Shown: positions 11,762 to 23,382, numbered from the stretch's first letter. The stretch is DNA of 64,000 nucleotides from Gymnopus androsaceus JB14 (GCA_009733575.1 ML769646.1:1-64000); one strand, 5' to 3'. The notes: generated by a model from the letters alone, not told the origin. Numbers and translations: made by a program.

Positions 11762-14700
11762 ATGTTCATGCCTAATTCCCCCTCCTCCAGTCCCCCAGGA
11801 TACAGTGCGAGCATTCCAATAGCGGTGCGTACCGCTAATGGTCACCTAGTCATTGACTTATTATATTGCTTTTATAGACTGCAGCAAACCTTCCCTCTTT
11901 CGTCTCTCGAGCCACTCCTGCGTCCATGAAGGGCATTTGGCGCTCTGCATTTACCGACCGTTCGCTACCAGGCAAAGCTTTCATTTACTCGCTGTCACAG
12001 GACCGCAGAATCATGCTCTTGTTTAAGAAGGAATTCGACGCTCAATATCTCGATCTTCGCTCCGCCGCATGGGATACTCAAGGGCTCATATTTATACCTT
12101 CTACTGCTGATTTGCCCTGGACATCCAGAACCTGGAGACACACTCAGTCCAAGTCAATTCTTATTGCTTGTTGTAATGCGTTTGACCTAATCTGGGAGGG
12201 TCGCAACTACTACTGCCTTGGGTGGTTGGACTTGCCGGACCCAATCATTGCTGCCTCCACTGTCTGGGTAGAAATAAACCTACATGGCTCATCTCCGTCC
12301 ATTCATACCACCATTAACGGCCGTTCTATCCATGTCTACTGCGCCAACCCAATCTCTGAGTGCAGACGGTTGGCGGAAGAGCTTAAAGGGCATAGGTTGA
12401 CTATGCACTTCGGCAACAGCAACCCGGTGGCTGGCAAGTTTCATTCCCCTATCTGCCCCATCTGTGCTGGCATCCACCCTGTCTATCCCACTGGCATCCA
12501 TGAACTATGTCCTTTCGCAACTCTTTGGGATGATGATGAGTCACGAATGCATAGTCATGACGGCTCTGGCATCCACGAGGAAAACACATGTCCTCTCGTG
12601 GGCTGCTTCAATGATGACGAAAAACATAGTCATGACAGCTCTGACAACTCCCCTCAGCCTGTGTACCGAACTTGTCAGGATTTGCACTTAGATCTTATCC
12701 ACCCCTTACAATGTCCTTTTGAAGACACATCGACTCTTTTAGACGATGATGAGTCACAAAAACATGGTCATGACTTTGGTCATGACTTTGACAACTATCC
12801 TCATCCTCATAAGCGGACGCAACCTACCAACCCCTTCCGTAGTAGTTTTTCGGAGGGGCAGCAGCATCCCGTCCTTGAATGGGTGGATCTTGTGAAGCAA
12901 ATTATCACCCGTGTGGTAGATGATAAATTTATCTTGGTGAGTAAATTGGTTGTATCCCAGTATTATATTTATTCACTTGACAATGGGCAGATCGAGGCAC
13001 CTCCTTGCTCAGGGAAATCTACACTAATACAGGACATTGCGTTTGCTGTCACGGAGCGGTCCTCCGCGGTTGCAATTCATTTCGCACAGCACTTCTCAGT
13101 CACCTTGCGACCTATAGAAGGATCCAGTGATATGGAGACGCTTGTAAACTTTTTACCCACATACACCCATTATTCCCCAACCATCACACCTGGTACCCGA
13201 GAAGTACTCTCCAATATCCGTAATTCAACTGAATTAGCGGTCTTTTTACGGAGTGAACCAACAGAGGATTTTGAATACTGGCTCTTTGTCGATGAATCTC
13301 AGTCAATGTATTTGGACAAAAGATTTTGGAATGTTCTCACTGCTAGCTATGACCGAAAATTTTTCGTAGTTGCTGCTGGTAGCTATGGCAGTCATACCGG
13401 CTCTACCGCCCATTCCCCGCCAACAATCATTCCGAAGATCCGCTGCATGAATCTGTTTCCCTCACCGGACAACAACCAACTCTGTCTTGCTTTTACGGAG
13501 CAGGATTTTGACAACTTCGCAAAAATGGTGGCTGCGGACATGTCTAAATGGCGCACGATGATTATGGATTACGCCTCTCCATGCGGTATTGATATCTTTC
13601 CAAAGAAACATATGCATCCTGGAGTGGTTGTAGAGCTTACCATGCATTTTGTCACAAGTGTGCGTCATTTTACTGCATGAGTTGCTCTGATTTTAAGTGA
13701 TGCTCAATAGTTAACAAACTGTGCAAAGCATGCATTGTCCCCTCCCGATGAAACGAAGGTGTTGTCTACGTTCTTCCGCGACTGCATGACAAGCGCAAAG
13801 AGCAATACACCCTTCGGCTTGGGAAGATGTGTACCCCACGAGCCCAATCATGGCTTCACAGCCTTGTCAATAATGGTATTCTTGTCTATTCTACAGGATA
13901 AAAGTATCAAAGTCCGGGGCCTTGATGATAAATGGGAACCAGTTGTTGTTATGAATGGCCCTGCACTTTGGAAAAGCAAAGGCTACTCTGAGACTCTCAG
14001 AGCACATCAGATTTATCCCCAGCATCTCCGCTCAAAATATACAGACTCTACTGGGAAGTCAACCATCACTTCAGATGTGACTACATATTTAGCCATCTCC
14101 AAATATACCAAAGAGGATGTAATAGCCGTCACCCCTTGCCAGTGCTTCTTAAATGTTGCAGCGGAGAGGGATTCCCCTCCTGATGCTATGCCATATGCAC
14201 TTCGCGAACGTTATAACCATCTGCCAATCTCCGACTTTGACCAAGCTGCCCATGATGCGCAACAGATGGGCTGGCTTCTGCAGGACCCACTCGCCCCAAA
14301 CACCCTGGTATTACCTACAAAGTGGCATTGTGATTATCTGAAAACTTGCTAAAGTCTCCAAACTCTCCAGAAGCTCGAAACATGACCTTCGACCAGTTTT
14401 TGTGCAGCACAATTCGCCACTTTCGTGCATCAGTATTACAACAGTATTCCCAGGAAGAAAAAAGCATGCGCGAGGCGATTTGGGACTCCGAGTTCCGGCA
14501 CGCTGCTGAAACAGTTGGTGACGCTTGCTTTCTAACAACCCAGGCCCGAACAGACTCCGGAGATGGGACGATCGACTTTGTGTGCACATCTAGGAAATGG
14601 CTCATAGAGCTGATGCGTAATAGGGACCGAGTGTCTGATCATCTTGCCCAATTTACCCCCAATGGCAACTATGCCAAACAATAGCCGAACTGGGACTGGC

Positions 14701-15015
14701 GCCTTGTCGATTTTCATTTTGATAAGACACCATCAGGTAAGCCTATCTTCCTCAAATTCCTCAATCATCGTAAATATTCATAGCTTTCTTGCAGAGCAAG
14801 CCTTCACGGGACAGCATTGCCCCAATTTCCGTAGTGTCTATCTGAAATGTAAGATGTCCATCGATGTTCCCGAGGAGAACACGCGCGGTATTCAGTCATG
14901 GAGGCCGCGGTTTCAGGGAGCGGTATGGAAACAGAGACATTTAATATTACAGGATAAGCAATATGCCTTTTTTTTGTTTTTTCGGTGTTGTACTTTTTTA
15001 TGTTTGCAGTCTTGA
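11762..15015 (+). pseudogene. Crinkler-type NTPase-nuclease gene (copy C), nearly complete
   Basis: Start ATG 11762; exons 11762-11824, 11878-12936, 12991-13659, 13711-about 14345, then a shifted frame to 14736, and 14795-15015, giving about 1,010 residues. The N-terminal part ends in an unusual Asp/His-rich region (about residues 239-327: DDDES, HSHD, GHDFGHDFD). An NTPase follows with Walker A APPCSGKS, Walker B YWLFVDESQ and VVAAGSYGSHTGS. The C-terminus is REase-like: EAIWDSEFRHAAE, TIDFVCTSRKWLIELMRN and DWRLVDFHF. All introns are 51-58 bp. Two defects occur: a one-base-type frameshift near 14345 and an in-frame TAG at 14682-14684, after which the same frame stays homologous to copy A. 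If both are real, a protein ending at 14352 would keep the NTPase but lose the nuclease. Confidence 0.7.
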
Positions 15016-15149
15016 ATATAAGTTAATCAACCGCATTTTGAAGCTACATATACTGTTGTTCCATACCAATAATTGAATATGCGCTACAGGTATTTGGCAG
15101 CAGGCGTCATTTTATCTTGAAAAACCAATTTAGCGCTGGGAAGCTCTTT

Positions 15150-15245
15150 CCTTTCAAAGTAAAATCTGGACACCCGCGTCCCGTAGCCTGCTGGGTCAAA
15201 CACGTGAATGCCTTCTTGTCTCTTGCTTCCATACCACCACCAAGC
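15150..15245 (+). promoter_or_regulatory. Orphan copy of the crinkler upstream element, copy 3
   Basis: TCCTTTCAAAGTAAAATCT, CACCCGCGTCCCGTAGCCTG, CACGTGAATGCC and CTCTTGCTTCCATACCACCA match the other two copies in order. No crinkler coding sequence follows; the next feature is the 3' end of the minus-strand WD40 gene. It probably marks a deleted or moved fourth crinkler gene. Confidence 0.55.
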
Positions 15246-15548
15246 TCAATAGAGTATGAATTTCTGGCATGGAATTACAATAAGTTGAAAATAACCATAA
15301 AAGACTGATATCCTGTCATTCCAGGCGGACACAATCAAGAATCAGGAAACGAAACCACGCATTTTGACACTGTTGTCCAGCCTGCTTGTTTCAAGCACTC
15401 GAGTGGTATGTCGGTATCTTGCCCCATCCGTTCCCATACTCACAATCGTTCACCCTAGACGGTGCTTGCACTCAATCAGGCTAAGAAGACGAAGAATAAT
15501 GCGAGCAGGGTGCAGGGTACAACAGAATAGGAACGAGTATGCTACATG

Positions 15549-17205
15549 TTACCCAGTACGTGGCCTCACAATCCGCATTGGTGTAGTACCCTGATGAACC
15601 ACTGCTGGCAATAGAGTAAAATCGGAATTTTCTGCATCTATCAGCCATATTCTGGGACCATGGATCTGACTCACCAGGATATTCTCAAAAATTAGAATGA
15701 ACAACAATATAATCAACAGAAGCCATTGAATATGCTCTTTCCATGCTGTATTCTTGACGGCAGGAGATGCAATAACTTTCTCCCAAAGTTGAATCTCTGT
15801 TCGACCGACGTTTTCCCCAGAGTGACCTGTGATTATCAGAGGCACACCGTTACATTCAACAGTCTAAAATCATTTCAGCAAAAGTCAAACATGTTACAGG
15901 CTTGAGGTGCACCGTAATTGACTGAACCCAATCCCTAGCCCCAATGTGGATGGTATCTATGATATCTCCTGAGCGTCGATCAAAGATGTAGATGTTTCCA
16001 TGGTCGCTACCGACCAGGATTGTGCTGGTACCGTCTTGGAAAGCAACATTGCAGGACCGGCGTTGCTTGCCAGGGACTTCAAAAGTCTTGACTCTCTCAG
16101 TGCCTGCCAGTTTCATCAAGGCTATGCCCTGAGCTACATCATCCAGAATGATAGCATTGTCCTTCGTGTTCAGGACTGCATGTCCTCTGTTTCAGTGGTG
16201 AGTTCGTTGCACGTCAATAGAACCATCATACTCACATCACCATACCAGTTGTTTTTGATTTCAATATCTTGCCTTCGTCGCTGAGGACATATCTAGTCAA
16301 GGTGAGCTCAATCCCTTCTAGATTATACACTCTACTCACATGACTCCATCTTCATGTCCAAAGGACCATAGTTCTGGACCTCAAACACCAACCTGTCCAA
16401 ACGCTACAGCTTGCGGCCAGTGCTTCGCAATAGTCACGGACTTGATGACTCGGGGAATCATGCCAACATCAAGTATGAATCGATGGATGGCCTCTGCACG
16501 ATGCACAACCGCGAGCTGGCCAGAGTTTGTGTCATATGCGATACCGGAGATCTCGTCACCGTCCTTCCCCCCGGTCAAGCAATTGCAAAATGTCTCTGTG
16601 AACTGCATCTGGTCAGTTGATTCAGCGATCTTGCATCTGTGAACATTGACTCACCCCATCACCTTCCTTGTTTTTTCTCCAAACAGCAAGATATCCATGC
16701 TCGGTCCCATATGCGAGACCTTCCTCCTCGTCATCTGCCCTCGTCAACCATACTATGGCTGTAGTAACACCCCTGTCGGAAGCTCCCGTTGGGCCTGGAA
16801 CAGACTTGGCTGTCGGAATGTGCCATATCTTGGTACCAGCTTCGCCTTGGTGTTCAATCAATCGATCTGAAGAAATCTCGACAATTTTTATTATAACTTA
16901 CCTCCGGACGCTACATACGCACCCAAAGGGTGCGCTGCAAGGCATGCCACGGCTCCATGTTGGCCTTTTAACACGCCACGGCAGACGTATCTGTGCTGCT
17001 TGCTCAAGGCGTTTGAGTTGGTATGAAAGAAGTACATGTTGATGTAGGTCAACCCTTCTCCTATGGCTTTTATCACTAACGTATCACTAGCCGTTTTTGT
17101 CCTTTTGTTCTTGTTCTGTTCATGATCAGCTCCTCGCAACATTGCGAACCCGCTCAGATGCTCAATCCTTATTGTCTTTCCATAAGGTATTACCATATCC
17201 TGCAT
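15549..17205 (-). CDS. WD40-repeat protein with C-terminal membrane segment (one internal stop)
   Basis: Exons, 5' to 3': 17205-16902, 16845-16655, 16608-16340, 16292-16236, 16186-15913 and 15863-15549, all joining in frame (469 residues). Introns are 46-56 bp. WD-type blades are visible: GQHGAVACLAAHPLGAYVASGG, then GTKIWHIP; GLAYGTEHGYLAVWRK; ILVGSDHGNIYIFDRRSG; and LIITGHSGE with IQLWEK. Near the end a hydrophobic helix (WLLLIILLFILIF) suggests a tail-anchored membrane protein. The defect is TGA at 16381-16383, within VGV-stop-GPELWSFG, where CGA (Arg) to TGA is the simplest cause. Downstream exons remain well conserved, so the stop is recent, an allelic loss, or an error. The substrate or partner is unknown. 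Confidence 0.7.
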
Positions 17206-17273
17206 AAGGGCAATTGTTCAGCTGACCAACGACTTGCTTATATCCGCTAGGTCTTGTTCTTGGTACCACAAAC

Positions 17274-18001
17274 ATGCCTCCCTCCCCTCCCCAGTCTCGG
17301 TCTATCTCTACTTTCACTACCTCCAGGATCGCTGCGTGACCTCGAGTAATCCCTCTTTACGCCACTTCTATCTCTCACTGAGTTAGGCATCCACTCTTTA
17401 TACATCAAAACTTACCTTCGAAACCCTACATTCGTGTTGACGTCCAAACCACACAGATCGAGATTCCACCCGTCGATATACTCTCGAGCAGCTCATCTGA
17501 TGAGCCAGAGTCCCCCCTCACACCGGTTGAGGAACAAGCGTCAGCCAAAGGGGATCGTGTCCTGTCTCAGTCTCAACCATGCGTAATCATGATTCCTCGG
17601 CCACGGGCAGTCACTATTACAACCGCTGGGTGGTCTCAGGCCGCTTTGAAAGAGTATCGTGTAAGCAATTTCATTAAAAGTCTTTTGTCTATATTGACTT
17701 GACCTATTTCCAGCGTATTGCCAGGCAAGCAGTTGACACATGCTTGGATCACAAAGTTCTTTGGGAGACGCTTCAAGCAAGCAATTTGGATCAGGCTAGA
17801 GAGCACGTAAGTCATGCTCTGAGATCAAAGATTATATTCTAATGGATAGTCAAGGTTGAGTCCTTGCTTCCGCACTTCAAGCCACATCAACAACACTGGG
17901 GAGCAGACCTTCTTCTCAAAGAGCAGCATAAGAGCAAACGGGATAATTGGATGAAGTCTGAAGCACGTGCAGCAAGGGAGAGAAAGGAGCAGGCTAAGTA
18001 G
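17274..18001 (+). CDS. Hypothetical small Agaricomycete-type protein, ends uncertain
   Basis: A likely start is ATG 17274 (MPPSPPQSRS). The best-supported coding exons are 17457-17660 (IEIPPVDILSSSSSDEPESP to SQAALKEYR) and 17714-17806 (RIARQAVDTCLDHKVLWE). The last part runs from about 17850 (KVESLLPHFKPHQQHW) to TAG at 17999-18001. Introns 17661-17713 and 17807-17849 have good GT-AG ends. The first splice and the last junction do not join in frame as read, so there is a missed intron or a one-base lesion. The lysine/arginine-rich tail and an acidic Ser/Pro head are the only traits; function unknown. Confidence 0.45.
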
Positions 18002-18540
18002 TGGTACATCGGGGCCATACATTGATAGGCCATACATCGATAGGCTCTACTGATCAGATCGTAAGCAAAGATATCATTGAGAAATATATGTGCAAGAAAT
18101 AAGACGATTAATCGATAGTAAGCGACGATGCAGTTCGAGGACGGACGCGGTAAGTTTGCTGACTCTCCCCGGTCCCAGAGATAGTCGCTGACCATGTGTG
18201 CAAATCCCATAGAGAACCCAATGAGCCTGGCTTGGGGCTTGGGGTCAATTGTTATTTCATGCTAGGTCCATCAAGAAGGATGCATATGAAGATTATTGTA
18301 TTTTGTGTCTGCTAATCATGCGGACGACTCAGCTATAGAGAAGTCGGAGTCATTTGAAGTGATCCGAGCATTGAGTGCGTGGGTTTTTTTTGTTTCCCTT
18401 TATTGTTAGACTCATCTCAAATTTTACTAGATAGATATAATAAGACTTTGTGTTGAATTGAGTGCTACCCAATTCACCCCTTCACAAAAGTCAAGGCTCC
18501 TGCAGCTGGCTGCATATATCACGCTCCTTTGACAATCACC

Positions 18541-19091
18541 ATGCCAAGAACTCGCCAGGCCATCCCGAACGTAAGTTTTCCTCCTACTTGTGTCTGATAT
18601 AGCTCATCTTTGCGGTAGGCGTCAATCACGTTTGGTATTAACGGTTTCAGAATATGCACAATGAATGGTCTGCATACGATCTCTATCCCCACCACTTCTT
18701 CTCGCCTGTCACGCAGTCGGGATGGAAATCGTCTACCAATGGTCGAGCACGGTTTCGAGGGATGGGCTCACGTCCAACCCTTTATCCATGACATTGATGT
18801 TGTTTATCGGAGGACTCGATATCGAGTCTTTTTCCAGCGGCATAAACACCTATCCGTCAACCCAGTACTTGGCGTTCAGGGAGAGATAGTCGTGATGCGT
18901 GTAGGGGCAGTAAATCCTCAGAACGTGGTGCACTCACAGGTTGGGGACAAGAGACGGGCTCAAAACCTTGCTAGATTGTAAGTGTAGCCTTCGAGATTAT
19001 GGTCATAGCTGAATGTTCGAGCAGAGTTGCACCTTACATTGCTGATTTCCAACAACGTGGACGAGGACTTCAGCCGTTCATCCAGCTGTAG
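18541..19091 (+). CDS. Hypothetical protein, 151 residues
   Basis: Exons 18541-18570, 18619-18977 and 19025-19091 join perfectly in frame between ATG 18541 and TAG 19089-19091. The introns are 48 and 47 bp with GTAAGT donors. The protein starts MPRTRQAIPN, has a central VYRRTRYRVFFQRH stretch, then GEIVVMRVGAVNPQNVVH and a basic C-terminus. There is no signal peptide or membrane segment. Clean splicing supports a real gene, but I cannot assign a family. Confidence 0.6.
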
Positions 19092-19313
19092 GGTTGGCCT
19101 GGACATTTCTTGATTATGAATAGTTTACTTTACACCTTCCCAATCTAACTTAAGCAAAAGAAATTTGCATCAAATTTCGACGTGTAATCTATATTAATCA
19201 AATATAGACTCCGCGTCAAACATGTCACACACCAAACACCTGCTGCGTATCTCAAAACCCGCGTACAGTTCCCACAAGGGCAACGGCTGCTTCTTTTTTT
19301 TTGTCTGTTCAAT

Positions 19314-21989
19314 ATGTCACGAGCTCGAAGAACAATTAACGACAATTGTCTAGTACAGCGTGACGCAGCGGATCTGGAACAATTGTTGGTGAGCACTCCC
19401 TTTGGTGTTTCCGTATCTGGAGCTAGAAAGCTTACTAACGAAAAGATATAAATTCAGGGAATCCTCCCCAAGAACCCATATCGCTCAAGGCCTGGCACCT
19501 GATCTTTCTGCTACAACCACTCCCTTTACCACTCTCTCTTCACAAGCCCCTGTGATGTCCTCTTTCTTCAACAATCTACTGCGTGGCACGGAAGCACCCT
19601 CGCAACCACACCCACACACGCAAACGACCTGGAGATCTCGAGGAAGGTGGGCAGGCTCCCATATCTTACGAGAAGCCCGACAAATATTGAGCTGTGGCTG
19701 GTCCACGCCGAGAGCAGTTTGATAGGGTACGTCTATGCCACGATTTGCAAAAAGTTACTCATGACTGATAATGAACCTCATTGTAGCAAAGGGAGAGCTA
19801 CAAAGACGTTGTAACAACGAATCAGCAGCTAAGACATGATATGGAAGAACTCACAAGATCTTATCACACCGCATTGGAAGAGATGGGCCGACGAGAAAAA
19901 CAGGAGGAACAATTCCGAGTTTACGCTGAATGTCAAGTAAGTCCATCAACGTTTGTTCAAGATTGAACCACTGCTAATTCAATTTCCCAGAAGCAAGCTA
20001 TGGCTGAGCAAGCTCAAGTGAGTCACATTGCCGTTCTTTACGTGCTGAGTGCTGTACTAATTCCTCTTCAGGCAGCCCAGGACGCTCGTGTGAGTTGTGA
20101 TTACGCCTGCGACGCAATCAAGCCTGTACTGAATCCGCTTCAGTTAGCTCACGCCAAGCAAACCCAAGTGAGTTGTGGTTGTATTGCCGTCCGCAACAAA
20201 ATCGGGCCTGCACTGAATCTGCTCTAGTTAGCTCAAGCACAAACTCAAGTGAGTTTCATGCGTTGTAAAGGTTTGAGCCCATGCTTAATTTCACCCAGGC
20301 CGATGCTACTGCGAGGGCGCTGCAAGAAGCCTCGGATCAGAGGAGCTGGTTAGAGCAACAATTGGAAGAAATTGTATGTTGTTTTCTGATTCTGCTTTGG
20401 ACTTGTCTAAATGAAACTGCAGAAGCGTCAATGTGACCAATTTTTGAAAGAGAAGGTAATGTTACTGTCATGCTGTGAAAGTAAATAAATAAGAGCTAAT
20501 GCAGGTCTTTACTCTCCCAGGAGGAATGCGACGCTGAGATTCTCAACCTGCGCAACCATTGACAATCTTCTTGGCTTAATTCTTCGCAGGGAGCCTCTCC
20601 CTCACAAAATTCCACTGCGAACTCTTCAGTCGAAGATGGCAACATGGCTCCCAAGCCTGCTCCTATTCAGAATCCTTCCCAGGGAAGCTCCTCACCAACT
20701 TCTAACTCTACTTCACACTCTGTTCCCAATTTTGCTGCCCTTATCAAGGAATCAGTCAATGCAGCAGTTGCTGCAGCGTTTGCGGCCCAGGCTACTCCTA
20801 GAACTTCTCCATCATCATCTCCATCTCCGCGTAGTAGCCAGCGTGGAAATCAAGTTCCCAAGCCAGGCAGTGCGGCTCATAGACAAGAAATCAAGAAAAC
20901 CGCTCTTGATCAATTGTCTAAAGAAGATGAAAAACGGTGAAGGGTAAGTCATGGTCCCTGTTTTGGTAGCTCAACTTGAAATATTGATCCAGGACTACTT
21001 GAGATCATGCTTCCGCGACATGACTGGCCAACCCAATATCACAGACTTTCGTTCATATTGTCCAATCGAAGACGCCATTGCTGAAGCATTTGAGACGGAC
21101 AATGGACCAGGTCCCAGCAACATAACCCAGTATCGCCTGCATTTCGGAAACAATTATCAGAAGTCTCGGTGGAACAAATACATTGTCTCTAGTATGTTGG
21201 CATATACTGCTGCAAGAAAGGAACAGTACAGGGTTGAGGGCAATCTTGAGAAAGAGGCTCTGGAGACATTCTTCCATGACTTCATCAAAGAGGCTCAGTC
21301 GTCGCATTACAAATGACGACAACCTTGAAAGTACTTCCAAGGCCAAAGAACGAGGCGATCTTTACTCTGACACCAAGAAAGATGGCAGTCGAATGAACTC
21401 CCAAAAACACGCGGTAACTATACCGACTTCTTTTTACGTATCACTAATTCCTTGCTATTTGTTTGTTTAGAAACTTGACCGCCGGGAGTTGGGCATCAAT
21501 CTCCTGCAGGCTTTGCTGCCACCCACAGCCAACCAATTTGATTGTACCAAGTTGGAGCGAACCAGGCAAGTTCTGACCAGCCTTGAACACGATGGCAGGT
21601 CCTCAGAGGAGTCAGACGCCGAGGGGGGGCTAATTGTAACTGTTTCTTACTATCGGAGATGAATCGTAACTCAGATGATGAGAGATCTCAATAGAGATTC
21701 CGAAGCAGTCTTGGATAGTCACTATTGTGAATTACGCAAGAATGCTAGGCCGCGTCCAAAGCACATTCACTGCAGGACTGGAAAGAAGAGCAAGCAAACT
21801 GTCAAGAAGAAACTCCCTGTCTCTCTTTACCACCGCAGATTCCTTGCACAGCTCTCTGATCCAGCCAAAGAGGCGCTCCAAATACCAACAATAGATTTAC
21901 CTCACTTTAACCAGTGGGCGTTAGCTATTCAGGAGAACTCTGACTCGGAAGGTGATGATGAAGGTGAACAGATGCAAATGCAGGGTTGA
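19314..21989 (+). CDS. Coiled-coil protein built from microexons, family of unknown function
   Basis: First ATG 19314 (MSRARRTIND). Supported exons include 19787-19936, then 19991-20017, 20072-20089, 20144-20167, 20228-20248, 20299-20373, 20423-20455 and 20521-about 20560. Together they encode a continuous Q/E/K/R/A-rich coiled coil. A Ser/Pro-rich exon (about 20591-20937) and a globular part (20991-21316) follow, then further exons (to 21470, 21472-21655, 21675-21989). The tail has KKLPVSLYHRRFLAQLSD and an acidic end. This layout resembles a large expanded Agaricomycete family without known function. In-frame stops at 20938 and near 21660, and an unresolved junction at 20560-20590, leave it unclear whether the 3' half is one intact gene. 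Confidence 0.5.
19991..20248 (+). repeat. Tandem microexon-intron units
   Basis: Four consecutive exons of 27, 18, 24 and 21 nt encode KQAMAEQAQ, AAQDAR, LAHAKQTQ and LAQAQTQ. They are separated by introns of 54, 54 and 60 bp that resemble each other (GTGAGTTGTG-TT start, then TGCCGTC or TGCGACG, GCCTGTACTGAATCCGCT, end TTCAG). Exon and intron were duplicated together as a ~78-84 bp unit. All exons are multiples of three, so units can be added or skipped without a frame change. Confidence 0.7.
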
Positions 21990-22772
21990 GGCTCAGTGAG
22001 TTCCCTTTATCGATTATTCCTATCACTAGATGCTCAATCTGGGCTTTGGTAGTATCCATTCTTTGGTTGAAGTTGAAGGGATGCAGCCTCTTTTGTTGTA
22101 TTATCGCCTGGTAGTGAATTAATTATGTTTCCATGTCAATGTACTATGTTATGAGTTTATGACCATGTTTGTATCTGCATCTGGCGCTCCGCAATGACCT
22201 CAAACTATCTTGCTGAGCGGTCGGATGACTGTAAGCATCGATACACAATAATTTGAACATAAAAAATATACCAAGATCTGTATCCACCTCTATATTCCGT
22301 TTGACGGTCCGCAATGACCCAAAACTACAAGTATGAAGGATTCTCCATGGGGGTGGCTCTATGAATATCACCCCAATGCATAGGCACTTTGGGTCAGATA
22401 AGTGTAAGCATCGAGACACAACAATTCGAACATTATTCCTGACATTGACGTTACACAGTTACACACTCTCAGGCCTCTGACGCCAACCTATGAGGCGACC
22501 TCAATTTTTGGCACTTCCAGGGGCAAAGAACTATTCCTCCCATGTCTGCTCGGTTCTGGAGGGACTATAATTTTATTAGGTCACTGATTATATTTAACTT
22601 ATCTATGGCAAGATGCTTCTCGATCTGGCAGTTTGCGATTTACGCTTTGACTCTTTTGCCACAGATATTTGCCACAATCTTTAATTCCATAACAGCACAC
22701 AACCAACATTTATTCCATCATCACTTTGCCATCGTCACTCTGCTCTCTCTTCTTAACATCATCATCGATAGA
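21990..22772. other. Intergenic with a degenerate direct repeat
   Basis: No supported gene. CCGCAATGACC-AAACTA and GTGTAAGCATCGA-ACACAA-AATT-GAACAT occur twice, around 22188-22260 and 22310-22435. They mark a diverged ~100-130 bp direct duplication. Confidence 0.4.
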
Positions 22773-23382
22773 ATGCCAGAACATCTCCCACCTCTTCCTC
22801 CGTGATCCTCACCACCAGTTCGGACCACCTAAATCGCGTTTATGCCCGCTGCCGGTATAGCACGTTCATCCTCATGCAGAACTGGCTCGGTTTTGCGATC
22901 GACGCCAAACGGCCGTACTGGAAGCTGGATCGGGCTTGGAGGAGACGAATTCGGAGGGGCATTAGCAACGCCAAGCAAGACAGATGGATATACGTGGTGT
23001 ACAAAGGTTGGGGGATCTTCAAAGTGGGTTGGACCAACAACATTGAACGAAGGAGGAGAGAATGGGAAACGCGCTGCGATGTACAGAGGTTTTGGCTTGG
23101 CACGTTCTGGACGCCATATACACATCTATCCGGTAGGTTTGAGTCTTTGCATTCTCCAGGCAACTCATCCTTTTCCAGAATCACTTATCCATCTCCAACT
23201 CAAAAGTTTGTGTCTCTGTAGGCCGAGATTTACATGCATCTGTAAGTCTATTCTTTCATCCATCTTCTTATTACTCACCTGCCATAGGCGGACTTGTCCA
23301 TAGCGAGAAATTTGTGTTCTTTGGGGAACCCAAATGGGTCTATGCTGAGATTATTGTACCGGTGATTCTGCGCACAATATAG
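22773..23382 (+). CDS. T5orf172 / GIY-YIG-like protein, 152 residues
   Basis: Exons 22773-22801, 22861-23132, 23179-23241 and 23288-23382 join in frame from ATG to TAG. The introns are 59, 46 and 46 bp. The core reads WIYVVYKGWGIFKVGWTNN, then ERRRREWETRC: the Y-V-Y strand, K-V-G-x-T and R..RR..W match the T5orf172 branch of GIY-YIG nucleases. ESLIHLQL and a terminal CICGLVHSEKF complete the family pattern (E..H and C-x-C-G-x-x-H-x-E). The fold is inferred from these motifs. Whether it cuts DNA is unknown; many fungal members are uncharacterised. Confidence 0.7.

Noticed and set aside
20636..20947. Leu-rich frame overlapping the Ser/Pro exon of the microexon gene
   Set aside because: It is the shifted reading of CT-rich codons. 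The other frame continues upstream to a splice acceptor and has the family's composition.
22542..22805. Hydrophobic 87-codon frame that looks like a membrane protein
   Set aside because: It overlaps the 5' flank and first exon of the GIY-YIG-like gene in another frame and has no support of its own.
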